A DNA stretch of 64,000 nt from Paenibacillus radicis (ex Xue et al. 2023) (lineage in GTDB: Bacteria > Bacillota > Bacilli > Paenibacillales > NBRC-103111), in contig NZ_JANQBD010000003.1 of NCBI RefSeq assembly GCF_024722015.1, positions 1 through 64,000 of the forward strand. The letters are read 5' to 3'. The notes under the pieces were generated by a model that did not search any database, was not told the origin of the DNA, and saw only the letters and a list, made by a program, of their open reading frames with translations. Of this stretch, positions 42,956 to 51,317 are shown in pieces. Position 1 is the stretch's first letter, and each line of letters opens with the position of its first letter. Both the position numbers and the translations under genes were made by a program.

Positions 42956-43136
42956 TGATTGTTCATATGTCTGGGAAGAAAATTTTCTTTTTCTTAGACA
43001 TACGCGCATTGCCTGCTGCAGTCCATTTTATCAGCTAGTCTATGTGCCAATTGCGAAATGCACAGCTATTTCAGTAGAGTCTGCGGTATGGTGGGCTGAT
43101 GGGAAACGGGACATGAGTATGCATTCTATTTCGCCT

Positions 43137-43640
43137 CTATGCGATTTGCGTAATAACAAGGTGTGCTGAAACAGGCCTTGTTCCTCCAGCGAGAGGAGTG
43201 ATGGTAAGTGCCGTGGAATTGCCAGCAGGATTTCGTACAGTGAGTACTGAATTGATGACTGTTGTTTGCACAAGAGCCATTCCTATTATCTGAGAAGTAC
43301 CTGTTGCTCGTCCTACCACAGTATTTACTAGGTCAGTACCATTGAGAGTTAAAATCAGTTGACCTGCTTCGGTCACACTCACCTGAAACAAGACCTGATA
43401 AGTGCCAATTGCGGACAAGTTAAAAGTACTGGTTCCAGTACGGGTAATAACAGTTCCACTAGTAGGTCCATTTTGTGGGAAACTTACGTCTGTACCGGGG
43501 GCAACTGTTGCTGCGTTATCAGAAGGCATCAACGCATAAAAATCTGCAAAGCTTAACATGCTTACTGTCATGCCTCTACATACGTGGCAACAAGAAAAAT
43601 GGGAGTCACTTACATATATTCTCTGAGACACAGTAACCAC
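43137..43640 (-). CDS. BclA C-terminal-domain protein (exosporium / appendage-tip type)
   Basis: A protein of up to 167 residues whose last 135 are a BclA-type C1q/TNF-like domain: ADFYALMPSDNAATVAPGTD, FPQNGPTSGTVITRTGTSTF, FQVSVTEAGQLILTLNGTDL, and TITPLAGGTRPVSAHLVITQ. This trimeric domain forms the tip of exosporium hairs and of appendage ruffles. There is no collagen-like GXX stalk. The N-terminus is uncertain: GTG 43,640 (AAAGG upstream) or ATG near 43,571/43,559; the first gives VTVSQRIYVSDSHFSCCHVC, which contains a CC pair and could link to Ena subunits. Monocistronic, minus strand. Confidence 0.75.
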   Translation of the reverse strand: MVTVSQRIYVSDSHFSCCHVCRGMTVSMLSFADFYALMPSDNAATVAPGTDVSFPQNGPTSGTVITRTGTSTFNLSAIGTYQVLFQVSVTEAGQLILTLNGTDLVNTVVGRATGTSQIIGMALVQTTVINSVLTVRNPAGNSTALTITPLAGGTRPVSAHLVITQIA

Positions 43641-43947
43641 AACCTTTCACAAATGTACAAAGCTCGTTGGTAGATTAAGGTTTTCTTACGCTGTATTATG
43701 CAGCATTTATATATACCAACTTCCATTGAATGGATTGAGAAAATTCAGTTTATGGTTCGGACACAAAATCATCTTTGGTTTTTCAAATTACATAATTTGT
43801 TTAATCAACAGATCTGTTTTTATATAGTTATAATATGCAAATTAGGATGTTCGGGGAAATGCATTAGTACTATGGTGATTTGCATATTTTTCACAATTTT
43901 TGGTAGTAGAGATGACAGAGTCCTAACGATGACGAGTAGGTAGTTTC
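43641..43947. other. Intergenic, upstream of the BclA-type gene
   Basis: AT-rich; an open frame at 43,698-43,943 has no ribosome site and unnatural composition. Probably contains the promoter of the minus-strand gene; no clear sporulation sigma-factor consensus could be assigned. Confidence 0.3.
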
Positions 43948-44305
43948 AAAGATGAAGGTAAACACTACGAATATAAATTTGCTGAAACAACGGATGATAC
44001 TGAACAAATTTCTAGAGTAATTGTAGAAGGTCTCCCAATTAGTCATAAGTTTGTAGGAAGAAAGCTAATGGAGTGTAAAAGATCAAACCGAGTTTACGTT
44101 AGCTCTTGGAAAGTTTCAGCAGTGTGCTGATCCTTCCAGAATAACGTTTGAAGGCGAAGGTTGCGGAGCTGCTATGCGAGTTGCACCTGTCGGGGCTTTG
44201 TATACATCTAATAAAATACAAGAACTTATTTCATCAGTTTTTGAAACCAGTATTCCTACTCACGGGAGTCGATATTGGATCGTCTACAATAAGTTAGACG
44301 AATAA
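43948..44305 (+). pseudogene. ADP-ribosylglycohydrolase (DraG-type) relic
   Basis: The first part reads YEYKFAETTDDTEQISRVIV then EGLPISHKFVGRKLMECKRS, with the T-D-D-T metal motif of ADP-ribosylglycohydrolases. After a frame change at about 44,090 the second part reads LALGKFQQCADPSRITFEGE and GCGAAMRVAPVGALYTSN, the family's G-x-G-A-A-M-R-x-A-P-x-G motif, then STIPTHG. Large parts are missing. The intact enzyme would remove ADP-ribose from proteins, as immunity against ADP-ribosylating toxins does. Confidence 0.6.
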
Positions 44306-44360
44306 GCACAGGAGAAGGCAGCCGTCTAAATGGATCGGCTGCCTTTACTCAACTAATAGA
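44300..44360. repeat. Hairpin repeat, truncated
   Basis: AAGGCAGCCG..CGGCTGCCTTT stem (44,316-44,346) then ACTCAACTAATAG. Left part and GGGCAG tail are absent. Confidence 0.5.
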
Positions 44361-44421
44361 CTGTAATGGCAATCTAATAAAATGTAAATATTTATAATAT
44401 GGAGCATATGTTCTTGAATGA

Positions 44422-44682
44422 ATGAGTGAACTTGAAGACTTACCACAAAACGAAGAATATCAATTTACTGTAGGGATATACGATTATATACTTAAACCCG
44501 ATGATTGGCCTCTTATAACTAATCGTCCATTCGAAAATGAAGAGGCATCTTGGCCACCCATTGATAAGCAGATTGGCAGTTTTAAAATCTACCACAAAGG
44601 CAAAATTGTGCCTTCAGACAAAACAAACTGTGAGGGGCTTGAGGTTGCAGCTGTATGGAGAGATGAACATATTGTTGATTGA
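44422..44682 (+). CDS. Small acidic hypothetical protein
   Basis: An 86-residue acidic protein (MSELEDLPQNEEYQFTVGIY; WPLITNRPFENEEASWPPID), rich in Trp and Pro. No family recognised; size, acidity and neighbourhood suit an immunity-type protein but this is a guess. Start codon ATG 44,422 has only a weak site (GGAGCATATG 20 bases upstream). Confidence 0.5.
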   Translation: MSELEDLPQNEEYQFTVGIYDYILKPDDWPLITNRPFENEEASWPPIDKQIGSFKIYHKGKIVPSDKTNCEGLEVAAVWRDEHIVD

Positions 44683-45239
44683 ATTATGGGAAGCGATAAG
44701 TGGCACACAACGGCGTTTAACTACCGGGAAATGATAGTCGAACAAAACAAGGAGCAGTCCTGCCGCGGCAGTTAAACTGGTACCACTGGTAAGACATATC
44801 AAAGCTAAATACGCCTTGTTTGACAACTGTTTCAAACGCCTTGCGTGATGGTCACATTTCTTGCAAAGCAATTCAGTTTCTCTCCAAACCAGACTCCTCC
44901 TTTTTAACAAACAAAAAAAACTCCAATCAATTTTCTTTTGTTTAATTACACTGAACAAATTCAGTCAATTCATGAAGTTTAAGAACCCCTGAATAACCGT
45001 ACACGTATCTCAGGATCGTTATAGAGCGTTGCTTTGCGTACGTCATCAAAACGTTAAACCTATTCGATGGCCGTTCTTGTCTATTGCAGTTTGTTGAACT
45101 ATGTTTCATCACTTTATCTTGTATCCTATTAAAACGGAATGCACATTATAAAATTACATAGTTTCATTTAATATATTTATAGCATTATTTAATAGTTGTC
45201 TAAAAAATACCATAATACGATAATTATATTATTGAGGAG
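44683..45239. other. Intergenic; weak minus-strand frame only
   Basis: A minus-strand frame (about 44,890 to 44,683) reads WRETELLCKKCDHHARRLKQ and then a hydrophobic stretch LALICLTSGTSLTAAAGLLL; AAAAGGAGGAG stands well upstream but too far from any start. It could be a stub of a small membrane protein. 44,960-45,239 holds nothing recognisable. Confidence 0.3.
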
Positions 45240-45398
45240 ATGAAATTATTGAGAAAGTTTACTAAGCACCTATTAATTGCAACATTGACTCTTTCATTAG
45301 TAGTACCTTCATTTGCTACTTTAATAAATGTGTTCCTGTTATTATATGAAAAGATGTCTAATTTTGTAGGTAAAGTTAGTTCACCAGATATTTTATAA
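45240..45398 (+). CDS. Small secreted or membrane peptide
   Basis: A 52-codon frame (or 49 from TTG 45,249, which has GAGGAG nine bases upstream): RKFTKHLLIATLTLSLVVPS then FATLINVFLLLYEKM and a short C-terminus ending SSPDIL. The first half looks like a signal peptide with A-x-A-like end (SFAT). Peptides like this can be exported regulators, but nothing identifies a receptor here. Its 3' end lies within the first copy of a 77 bp duplication. Confidence 0.45.
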   Translation: MKLLRKFTKHLLIATLTLSLVVPSFATLINVFLLLYEKMSNFVGKVSSPDIL

Positions 45399-45422
45399 TA
45401 TAAGATATATAAAACGCTTACA
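45346..45422. repeat. 77 bp duplicated segment, copy A (contains promoter-like and cre-like boxes)
   Basis: Begins ATGAAAAGATGTCTA and ends AAAACGCTTACA; copy B at 45,530-45,606 aligns without gaps over 77 bases. Both contain TATAAT (45,394 and 45,578) and, ten or so bases later, a box whose complement is TGTAAGCGTTTTAT (copy A) or TGTAAGCGCTCTAT (copy B), resembling the CcpA cre consensus. Confidence 0.6.
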
Positions 45423-45529
45423 ATGAGCTGGCCATTGTTGACTATTTGGGAGGATTGTATTTGCCAGATTATTATAGACTAAAGAGAACCAAAAACGGGA
45501 GGCTATTTCTTGGAATCAAGCATTTTAAC

Positions 45530-45606
45530 ATGAAAAGATGTCTAGTTTTACTGGTGAAGTTGTTATTTAGGGAGCACTATAATAAAAGGTATATAGAGCG
45601 CTTACA
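45530..45606. repeat. 77 bp duplicated segment, copy B, just upstream of the GH2 gene
   Basis: Same layout as copy A: ATGAAAAGATGTCTA, TATAAT at 45,578, cre-like box at 45,593-45,606. It ends 29 bases before the GH2 start codon, so it most likely holds the GH2 promoter with a catabolite-repression roadblock at the transcript start. Confidence 0.6.
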
Positions 45607-45634
45607 TTCTTGACTGTTGAAAGGGGATTTATCC

Positions 45635-48600
45635 ATGAAAGCAAGACCGCCTAAATCATTACTGTTATGTCTAATATGTTGTGCGCTAGTGTTTTCTGTG
45701 TTTCCTGCTATTGCACCTGAGAAGGCCCAGGCTGCGATTGAACCTGCACCTGTGGAAACTCAGGTTCAATATTTATCCGGTACGGACAAGGACCACACGG
45801 TAAATTGGGATTTTTTCGTAACGAACGGAAGTAAAAGCGGTAGCTGGACCACGATTCCTGTACCTTCCATGTGGGAGATGCAGGGCTTCGGAAATTTAGG
45901 CTACGGATTCTCTACAAGCAGCGAGCAAGGGCTCTACAAGCGTAATTTTAACGTCCCGGCAAGCTGGCAGGGGCAGCGGGTGAATCTGGTGTTCGAAGGC
46001 TCAATGACCGACACCGACGTTAAAATTAATGGTCAATCTACGGGGGCAGTCCATCAGGGCGCTTTTTACAGATTTAAATATGACGTGACAGACAAGCTGG
46101 TTTACGGTCAATCCAATTTGCTTGAGGCAACGGTTAGTAAAACGTCTGCAAACGGCTCGGTCAATCGGGCGGAGAGGCAGTCGGACTTCTGGATATTCGG
46201 AGGTATTTACCGTCCTGTATACCTGGAGGTGACTCCTGTCCAAGCTATCGGGAGAACAGCCATTAACGCCAAGGCGGATGGCAGCTTCGCCGTCGATGTC
46301 TATGTAGATAACATTACGGATGCCGACAAAGTGGTAGCCCAGATTCAAACGCTGGACGGGCAAAATGTCGGGGCACCGTTCACAGCATCAGTAGGCCCGG
46401 GGATTACCTCAAGAAGACTTAAGACAACAGTAGCGAATCCGAAGCTGTGGTCTGCTGAAACACCTAATCTGTACAAGGTGGTTGTATCTTTACAAAAACA
46501 AGGTGTGGATATTCATAAAACCACCGAACGCTTCGGCTTCAGAACCGTTGAAGTCAAGCAAGGCGATGGCATTTACGTCAATGGAGTTAAGGTGATTTTT
46601 AAAGGGGCGAATAGAGCTGCCTTCTGGCCGGATTCCGGAAGAACGCTAACTCCCGAAATTGATCGTGGGGATATTATGCTGATGAAGGAAATGAACATGA
46701 ATGCAGTTAGATCCTCTCATTATCCGCCCGATAAAAGCTTTTTGGAACTGTGTGATGAGCTTGGAATGTATGTGATTGACGAGTTGACCGGATGGCAAAA
46801 GTCCTATGATACGACTGTCGGCACGAAGCTGGTGAACGAAATGATTCCGCGCGATGTAAACCATCCGAGCATTATTTTCTGGGCTAACGGCAACGAAGGG
46901 GGCTGGAACACAGATCTGGACCCAATGTTTAAATCTCTTGACCCGCAGCAAAGACCCGTTTTGCATCCTTGGACTTTGAATGATAATATCGATACGGATC
47001 ACTATGAAAATTATCAAAGCACCAAAGAGAAGATTGAAGTAAAGCCTAATATATTTATGCCAACCGAATATTTGCATGCGATGTATGATGGTGGAGGAGG
47101 TGCAGGGCTGAATGATTACTGGAAGCTGATGGGTGATGCTAGCAAGCCAAAGGCCGCCGGCGGATTTATTTGGGCGCTGTTGGACGAAGGGGTCAAGAAG
47201 GCGGATGGTACAATTGATACAGCCGGCAACGCTGCACCCGATGGTATCGTAGGCCCATATCGCGAGAAGGAAGGCAGCTACTTTACTATTAAAGATATTT
47301 TCTCGCCGGTACAGCTGACGGACTCGGATAATCTGGAGAAAAGCTTCCCTGCAGGGTTTACGGGGGCTATCAGCCTTGCTAACAGCTACCAGTTCAAAAA
47401 TTTAAATCAGCTGAAATTTACGTGGAAACTGCTGAATTTTAATAATCCGTCCAACTCTGAATTAGGATACACTGTGGGGGAAAGCGGAGAGGCGGCCGGT
47501 CCTAATGTAGCACCGGGAGCCAAGGGGCTTATGCAACTGAGCTTACCGGGTACGTGGAAGAACAACGATGCGCTAACTGTAACGGTTCAGGATGAAACCG
47601 GGATTACCATTACGTCCTGGACATGGATGATCAAAAAAGCATTCGATTTCAGAAGCCGGCTTGTTGACGCAAGCAAAGGCTCGGGAACCGCAACGGCTCT
47701 TGAAGGCAGCTCGCAGATCGTAGTTGCTGCCGGAGCTACCGTCCTGAAGTTTGATAAAGCAACTGGTAAATTGGCTGATGTCCGTCAGGACGGCAAATCA
47801 GTATCTTTCAATAACGGGCCAGTTCTTGCTGCTGGTACGCAAGCCTTTAAAGATATAGCGGTTTCCTCCAGTGGAAACGATCAAGTTGTGCAGGTTAATT
47901 ATACAGGGAATATGAAATACGCCAAATGGACGATTCACCCATCGGGCTGGGTCGATCTGGAGTATAAATACAATCTGAACGGCGATTACGATAATATAGG
48001 CGTCAGCTTCAGCTATCCGGAGACCAACGTCAACGGCATCAGCTGGTTGGGTAAAGGGCCGTTTCATGTTTATAAAAACAGAATGAGGGGCCCGAGCTTC
48101 GGTGTATGGAACAAGCTTTACAGCGACTCAACCAAACGTTGGCAGTTTCCGGAATTCAATGGTTATTACAGCGATACTTATATGGCTGTATTGAAAACGA
48201 ATCAGGGCAATATTACGATGGCTAGCAAGGACGAGCATTTATTTCTGCGCTTGTTCAATCCTGTTTTCAGCTACGATAACGCTGATGCTGGTGGAGCAGT
48301 AGCTTTAATGCCAATCGGGGATATTTCATTTCTTGACGGAATATCGGGAATGGGGAATAAATTCGACACACCTGCAGGTGCCGGTCCGGAGGGTGAAAAG
48401 AATAAAGCGGCAGGCGATTATACAAGAACAATCAGCTTCAAATTTGATACCAGCGGTGTTGCATCTGAACCAGCAGGGGACGTCAATCTGGCGTTAAATA
48501 AGTTGAAAGACTACTCGACTCAGGAAAACGCGAGCGGTTCAGCCGCTGCATTAGCAGTAGACGGGGATGCAATAACCAAATGGGCCTCGGCTGGAGCTAC

Positions 48601-51094
48601 AACTGATTTCCCGCAGTGGATCGAGCTTGATCTGCAGACGATCAACACGATTAAACGGTTAGAGGTTGTCCCTCAGGGCAGCCGGGCTTATCAATATAAA
48701 ATAGAAGCAAAGCAGAAGGAGGAGGACAACTACACTACGATCGTCAATCGAACAACAAATACAACGGGGAGCGTTACGTTCGTTGATGATTTAGCCATTC
48801 CTGTGAAGGCCAGATTCGTCAAGCTGACCTTTACAGGAATTAGTCCCGCAGCCTCGACTAAGTTTGCAAGTATTTATGAATTCAGGGTAATAGGTCCCAA
48901 GCTGTTTATACCAGCGCAGCCAACTGGGCTGAACGTAGTTACAAAAAGTGATGACTCCATCGTATTAAATTGGAGCAGTGTTAGCTCTGCTACGAGCTAT
49001 AACGTATTTCGTTCGACCTCTGCGAGGGACAAATTCGTGCAAGTGAATACAGCACCGGTAACGTCGACTACCTTCAGTGATACTGGATTGAACGGTAAAA
49101 AGTATTTGTATAAGGTAGTTGCAGTCAATGAAGCTGGAGAATCGGTCCCATCCGATGCTGCACCTGCCGCTGCCATGCTGTACGGACCTGCCAAGGTTGC
49201 GGCAGGACAGTCGTTTGATCTCACTTGGGCTGTCAATGGCGTTACGCAAAGCGTTTACCAGCAAGTATACAGCCATAGTATGGTCGTACAGTTCGACTCG
49301 ACCAAGCTGAATTTGGTTTCAGCCAGCCCGTTGGACAGCAAGCTGACCGTTGCAGACAAAAGAGAGCTGTCGCCAGGCAAGGTTCAAATCACGACTGCGA
49401 CAACGGGAGCTGGAAGCTCGGTCAGTGCAAATGGAGAGCTGCTAAAGTTCACATTCAGCACAAAAGCGGTCCCACAGGAAACGAACGCCCAAGTCTCCCT
49501 TAGCAATGTGTTGTTAAGCAGCACAGGCGGTAGCTTCACATTAAGCGGGATGCAGTATGAGATTACAATTCAGAATCAGGCTCTTGACAAAACTTCTCTA
49601 CTAACAGCCATCGCCAATGCTCAGAATAAGCTTGCTTTGGCTGTGGAAGGCGAGATTGTCGGGCAATACCCTGCCGGCTCGAAAGCGGTGCTTCAAACGG
49701 CAGTAGATCAGGCTGGCCTCACCGCTAACAATGCGGCGGTATTCCAATCGGAAGTGGATGCAGCTAAAGCGAAATTGGATGCGGCGGTGGCAATATTCGA
49801 AGCTCAAATAGTAAAAAGAGTGAGTTCAGGCAATAGCAGCTCACCGCCTAGCGGCGGTGGAGGTGGAGCAGGCGGGGGTGGACTCGCTCCGGCTGCAACT
49901 GCGGCCGAGAGCAAAGAGACGTCAGCAGGAAGCATCTCGCCACAAGTAAAGCTGGATCAGGCAACCGGTGCGGCTCAAGCAAAAATTGATGCAAGCACCT
50001 GGGATAGGGCGCTGTCAGAGGCCAAAGCGGACACTAGTGCGAAGAAAACGGTTGTTGTCAGCATCCAGGAAACACAAGGCGCCCGCTCTTATGTGACGCA
50101 GCTGCCAGCAGCAGCTGTCAATGGCAGCTCGTCAAATGTTCAGCTGAAGCTGGCAACGCCTCTCGCTACGATTACGACTCCCGGCAATCTGTTCAAGGAG
50201 TCGGAGCTATCCGTAGATGAGGTGGAGCTTCATGTAGGCAAGGTAGATACTAGCAAATGGGATGAAGGCCTGAAAAACCAAATCGGCAGCCGTCCTGTCA
50301 TTGATTTGAGCATTCATTCAGGAGGCAGCATCATTCCTTGGTCGAATCCGAACGCTCCGATAACGGTTAGCATTCCCTATTCGCCAAGTGCCTCCGAATT
50401 AACCGATTCCGAACATATTGTCATTTGGTATGTAGATGGGCAAGGAATGCCTACTACGGTTTCCAACGGCAAATATGACAGTCTAACAGGTATGGTTACC
50501 TTTTCGGTTACCCATTTTAGCACGTATGCTGTAGGATTTGTTAAGAAAACCTTCGAGGATGTTGCTGCCCTGGATTGGGCGAAAAAACAGATTGAGGTGC
50601 TTGCTTCAAAAGGGATTGTGCAAGGTACATCGGACCACTTGTTCGCTCCGGAGGAACAAGTAAGCCGAGCAGACTTTCTTCTGCTGCTTGTGAGAACCTT
50701 GGAGCTGAAGGGAACGTTAGGCAGCACGTTTGCGGACGTGCAATCTAAAGCTTATTATGCTGAAGCGCTGCAGGTAGCTAGAGGGCTCGGCATTACTCAG
50801 GGAGGTGACGGCAATCTCTTTAGGCCGCAGGACCCGATTACAAGAGAAGACATGATGGTCTTGACGGAGCGGGCATTGAAGGCCGCGAAGAAAAGTTCCT
50901 CGCAAGTCGCGGCCGCTCAAGCTGCTCCATTCCAGGATGCAGCTGATATATCGGCTTATGCTGCAAATAGTGTCAATATTTTAGTGGAGATGGGACTTGT
51001 GCAAGGCTATAATCAATCCATTTATCCACAAAACACGACCAACCGCGCGCAGGCAGCCGTGTTGATGTATAACATCTACCGTTTAGGCAACTAA
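45635..51094 (+). CDS. SLH-anchored multidomain GH2 beta-galactosidase
   Basis: A 1819-residue secreted enzyme. Signal peptide to about residue 33 (VFPAIAPEKAQA). GH2 sugar-binding, Ig-like and TIM-barrel domains span about 35-540: acid/base E421 in ANGNEGGWN and nucleophile E478 in MPTEYLHAM; a LacZ-type C-terminal domain follows to about 940. Then a discoidin/CBM32-like domain (about 949-1085), fibronectin type III (about 1091-1175), a cohesin-like domain (about 1181-1315), a FIVAR-type helix pair (about 1318-1390), a Gly-rich linker, an unknown beta domain, and three SLH repeats (about 1638-1819) that bind pyruvylated wall polymer. ATG 45,635 is chosen for AAAGGGG and the signal peptide. 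It probably trims beta-galactosyl side chains outside the cell, feeding the transporter downstream. Confidence 0.9.
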   Translation: MKARPPKSLLLCLICCALVFSVFPAIAPEKAQAAIEPAPVETQVQYLSGTDKDHTVNWDFFVTNGSKSGSWTTIPVPSMWEMQGFGNLGYGFSTSSEQGLYKRNFNVPASWQGQRVNLVFEGSMTDTDVKINGQSTGAVHQGAFYRFKYDVTDKLVYGQSNLLEATVSKTSANGSVNRAERQSDFWIFGGIYRPVYLEVTPVQAIGRTAINAKADGSFAVDVYVDNITDADKVVAQIQTLDGQNVGAPFTASVGPGITSRRLKTTVANPKLWSAETPNLYKVVVSLQKQGVDIHKTTERFGFRTVEVKQGDGIYVNGVKVIFKGANRAAFWPDSGRTLTPEIDRGDIMLMKEMNMNAVRSSHYPPDKSFLELCDELGMYVIDELTGWQKSYDTTVGTKLVNEMIPRDVNHPSIIFWANGNEGGWNTDLDPMFKSLDPQQRPVLHPWTLNDNIDTDHYENYQSTKEKIEVKPNIFMPTEYLHAMYDGGGGAGLNDYWKLMGDASKPKAAGGFIWALLDEGVKKADGTIDTAGNAAPDGIVGPYREKEGSYFTIKDIFSPVQLTDSDNLEKSFPAGFTGAISLANSYQFKNLNQLKFTWKLLNFNNPSNSELGYTVGESGEAAGPNVAPGAKGLMQLSLPGTWKNNDALTVTVQDETGITITSWTWMIKKAFDFRSRLVDASKGSGTATALEGSSQIVVAAGATVLKFDKATGKLADVRQDGKSVSFNNGPVLAAGTQAFKDIAVSSSGNDQVVQVNYTGNMKYAKWTIHPSGWVDLEYKYNLNGDYDNIGVSFSYPETNVNGISWLGKGPFHVYKNRMRGPSFGVWNKLYSDSTKRWQFPEFNGYYSDTYMAVLKTNQGNITMASKDEHLFLRLFNPVFSYDNADAGGAVALMPIGDISFLDGISGMGNKFDTPAGAGPEGEKNKAAGDYTRTISFKFDTSGVASEPAGDVNLALNKLKDYSTQENASGSAAALAVDGDAITKWASAGATTDFPQWIELDLQTINTIKRLEVVPQGSRAYQYKIEAKQKEEDNYTTIVNRTTNTTGSVTFVDDLAIPVKARFVKLTFTGISPAASTKFASIYEFRVIGPKLFIPAQPTGLNVVTKSDDSIVLNWSSVSSATSYNVFRSTSARDKFVQVNTAPVTSTTFSDTGLNGKKYLYKVVAVNEAGESVPSDAAPAAAMLYGPAKVAAGQSFDLTWAVNGVTQSVYQQVYSHSMVVQFDSTKLNLVSASPLDSKLTVADKRELSPGKVQITTATTGAGSSVSANGELLKFTFSTKAVPQETNAQVSLSNVLLSSTGGSFTLSGMQYEITIQNQALDKTSLLTAIANAQNKLALAVEGEIVGQYPAGSKAVLQTAVDQAGLTANNAAVFQSEVDAAKAKLDAAVAIFEAQIVKRVSSGNSSSPPSGGGGGAGGGGLAPAATAAESKETSAGSISPQVKLDQATGAAQAKIDASTWDRALSEAKADTSAKKTVVVSIQETQGARSYVTQLPAAAVNGSSSNVQLKLATPLATITTPGNLFKESELSVDEVELHVGKVDTSKWDEGLKNQIGSRPVIDLSIHSGGSIIPWSNPNAPITVSIPYSPSASELTDSEHIVIWYVDGQGMPTTVSNGKYDSLTGMVTFSVTHFSTYAVGFVKKTFEDVAALDWAKKQIEVLASKGIVQGTSDHLFAPEEQVSRADFLLLLVRTLELKGTLGSTFADVQSKAYYAEALQVARGLGITQGGDGNLFRPQDPITREDMMVLTERALKAAKKSSSQVAAAQAAPFQDAADISAYAANSVNILVEMGLVQGYNQSIYPQNTTNRAQAAVLMYNIYRLGN

Positions 51095-51118
51095 AACCTG
51101 AATAAGCAGTTTGCAGAA

Positions 51119-51160
51119 GAGCCATTCCTTGAGCCGCTTAGTCGCTTGGGGGATGGCTCC
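51119..51160 (+). terminator. Possible hairpin after the GH2 gene
   Basis: GAGCCATTCC and GGGATGGCTC can pair across a loop (about 51,119-51,156), but only CTGTT follows. Termination is uncertain; the next genes may be partly read through. Confidence 0.4.
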
Positions 51161-51317
51161 TGTTAACTTGCAAAAGGTGGCTCCAAAGAGTGGCTAATCA
51201 GCCTATTTTACTTAAATAACGGTGTTGCTTTTTGATTAACTCGACTATAATAGGGTTACATTTACCGTCGAAGCATGTCGAAGCGGGGACAAATGTTGAA
51301 CATCTGGAGGCACATCT

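Noticed and set aside
43698..43943. 81-codon frame upstream of the BclA-type gene
   Set aside because: AT-driven composition without a ribosome site; it occupies the probable promoter region of the minus-strand gene.
51225..51251. SigA promoter before the sensor kinase gene (TTGCTT and TATAAT)
   Set aside because: The -10 is good but the spacer is only 15 bases and the -35 weak; not listed as a feature.
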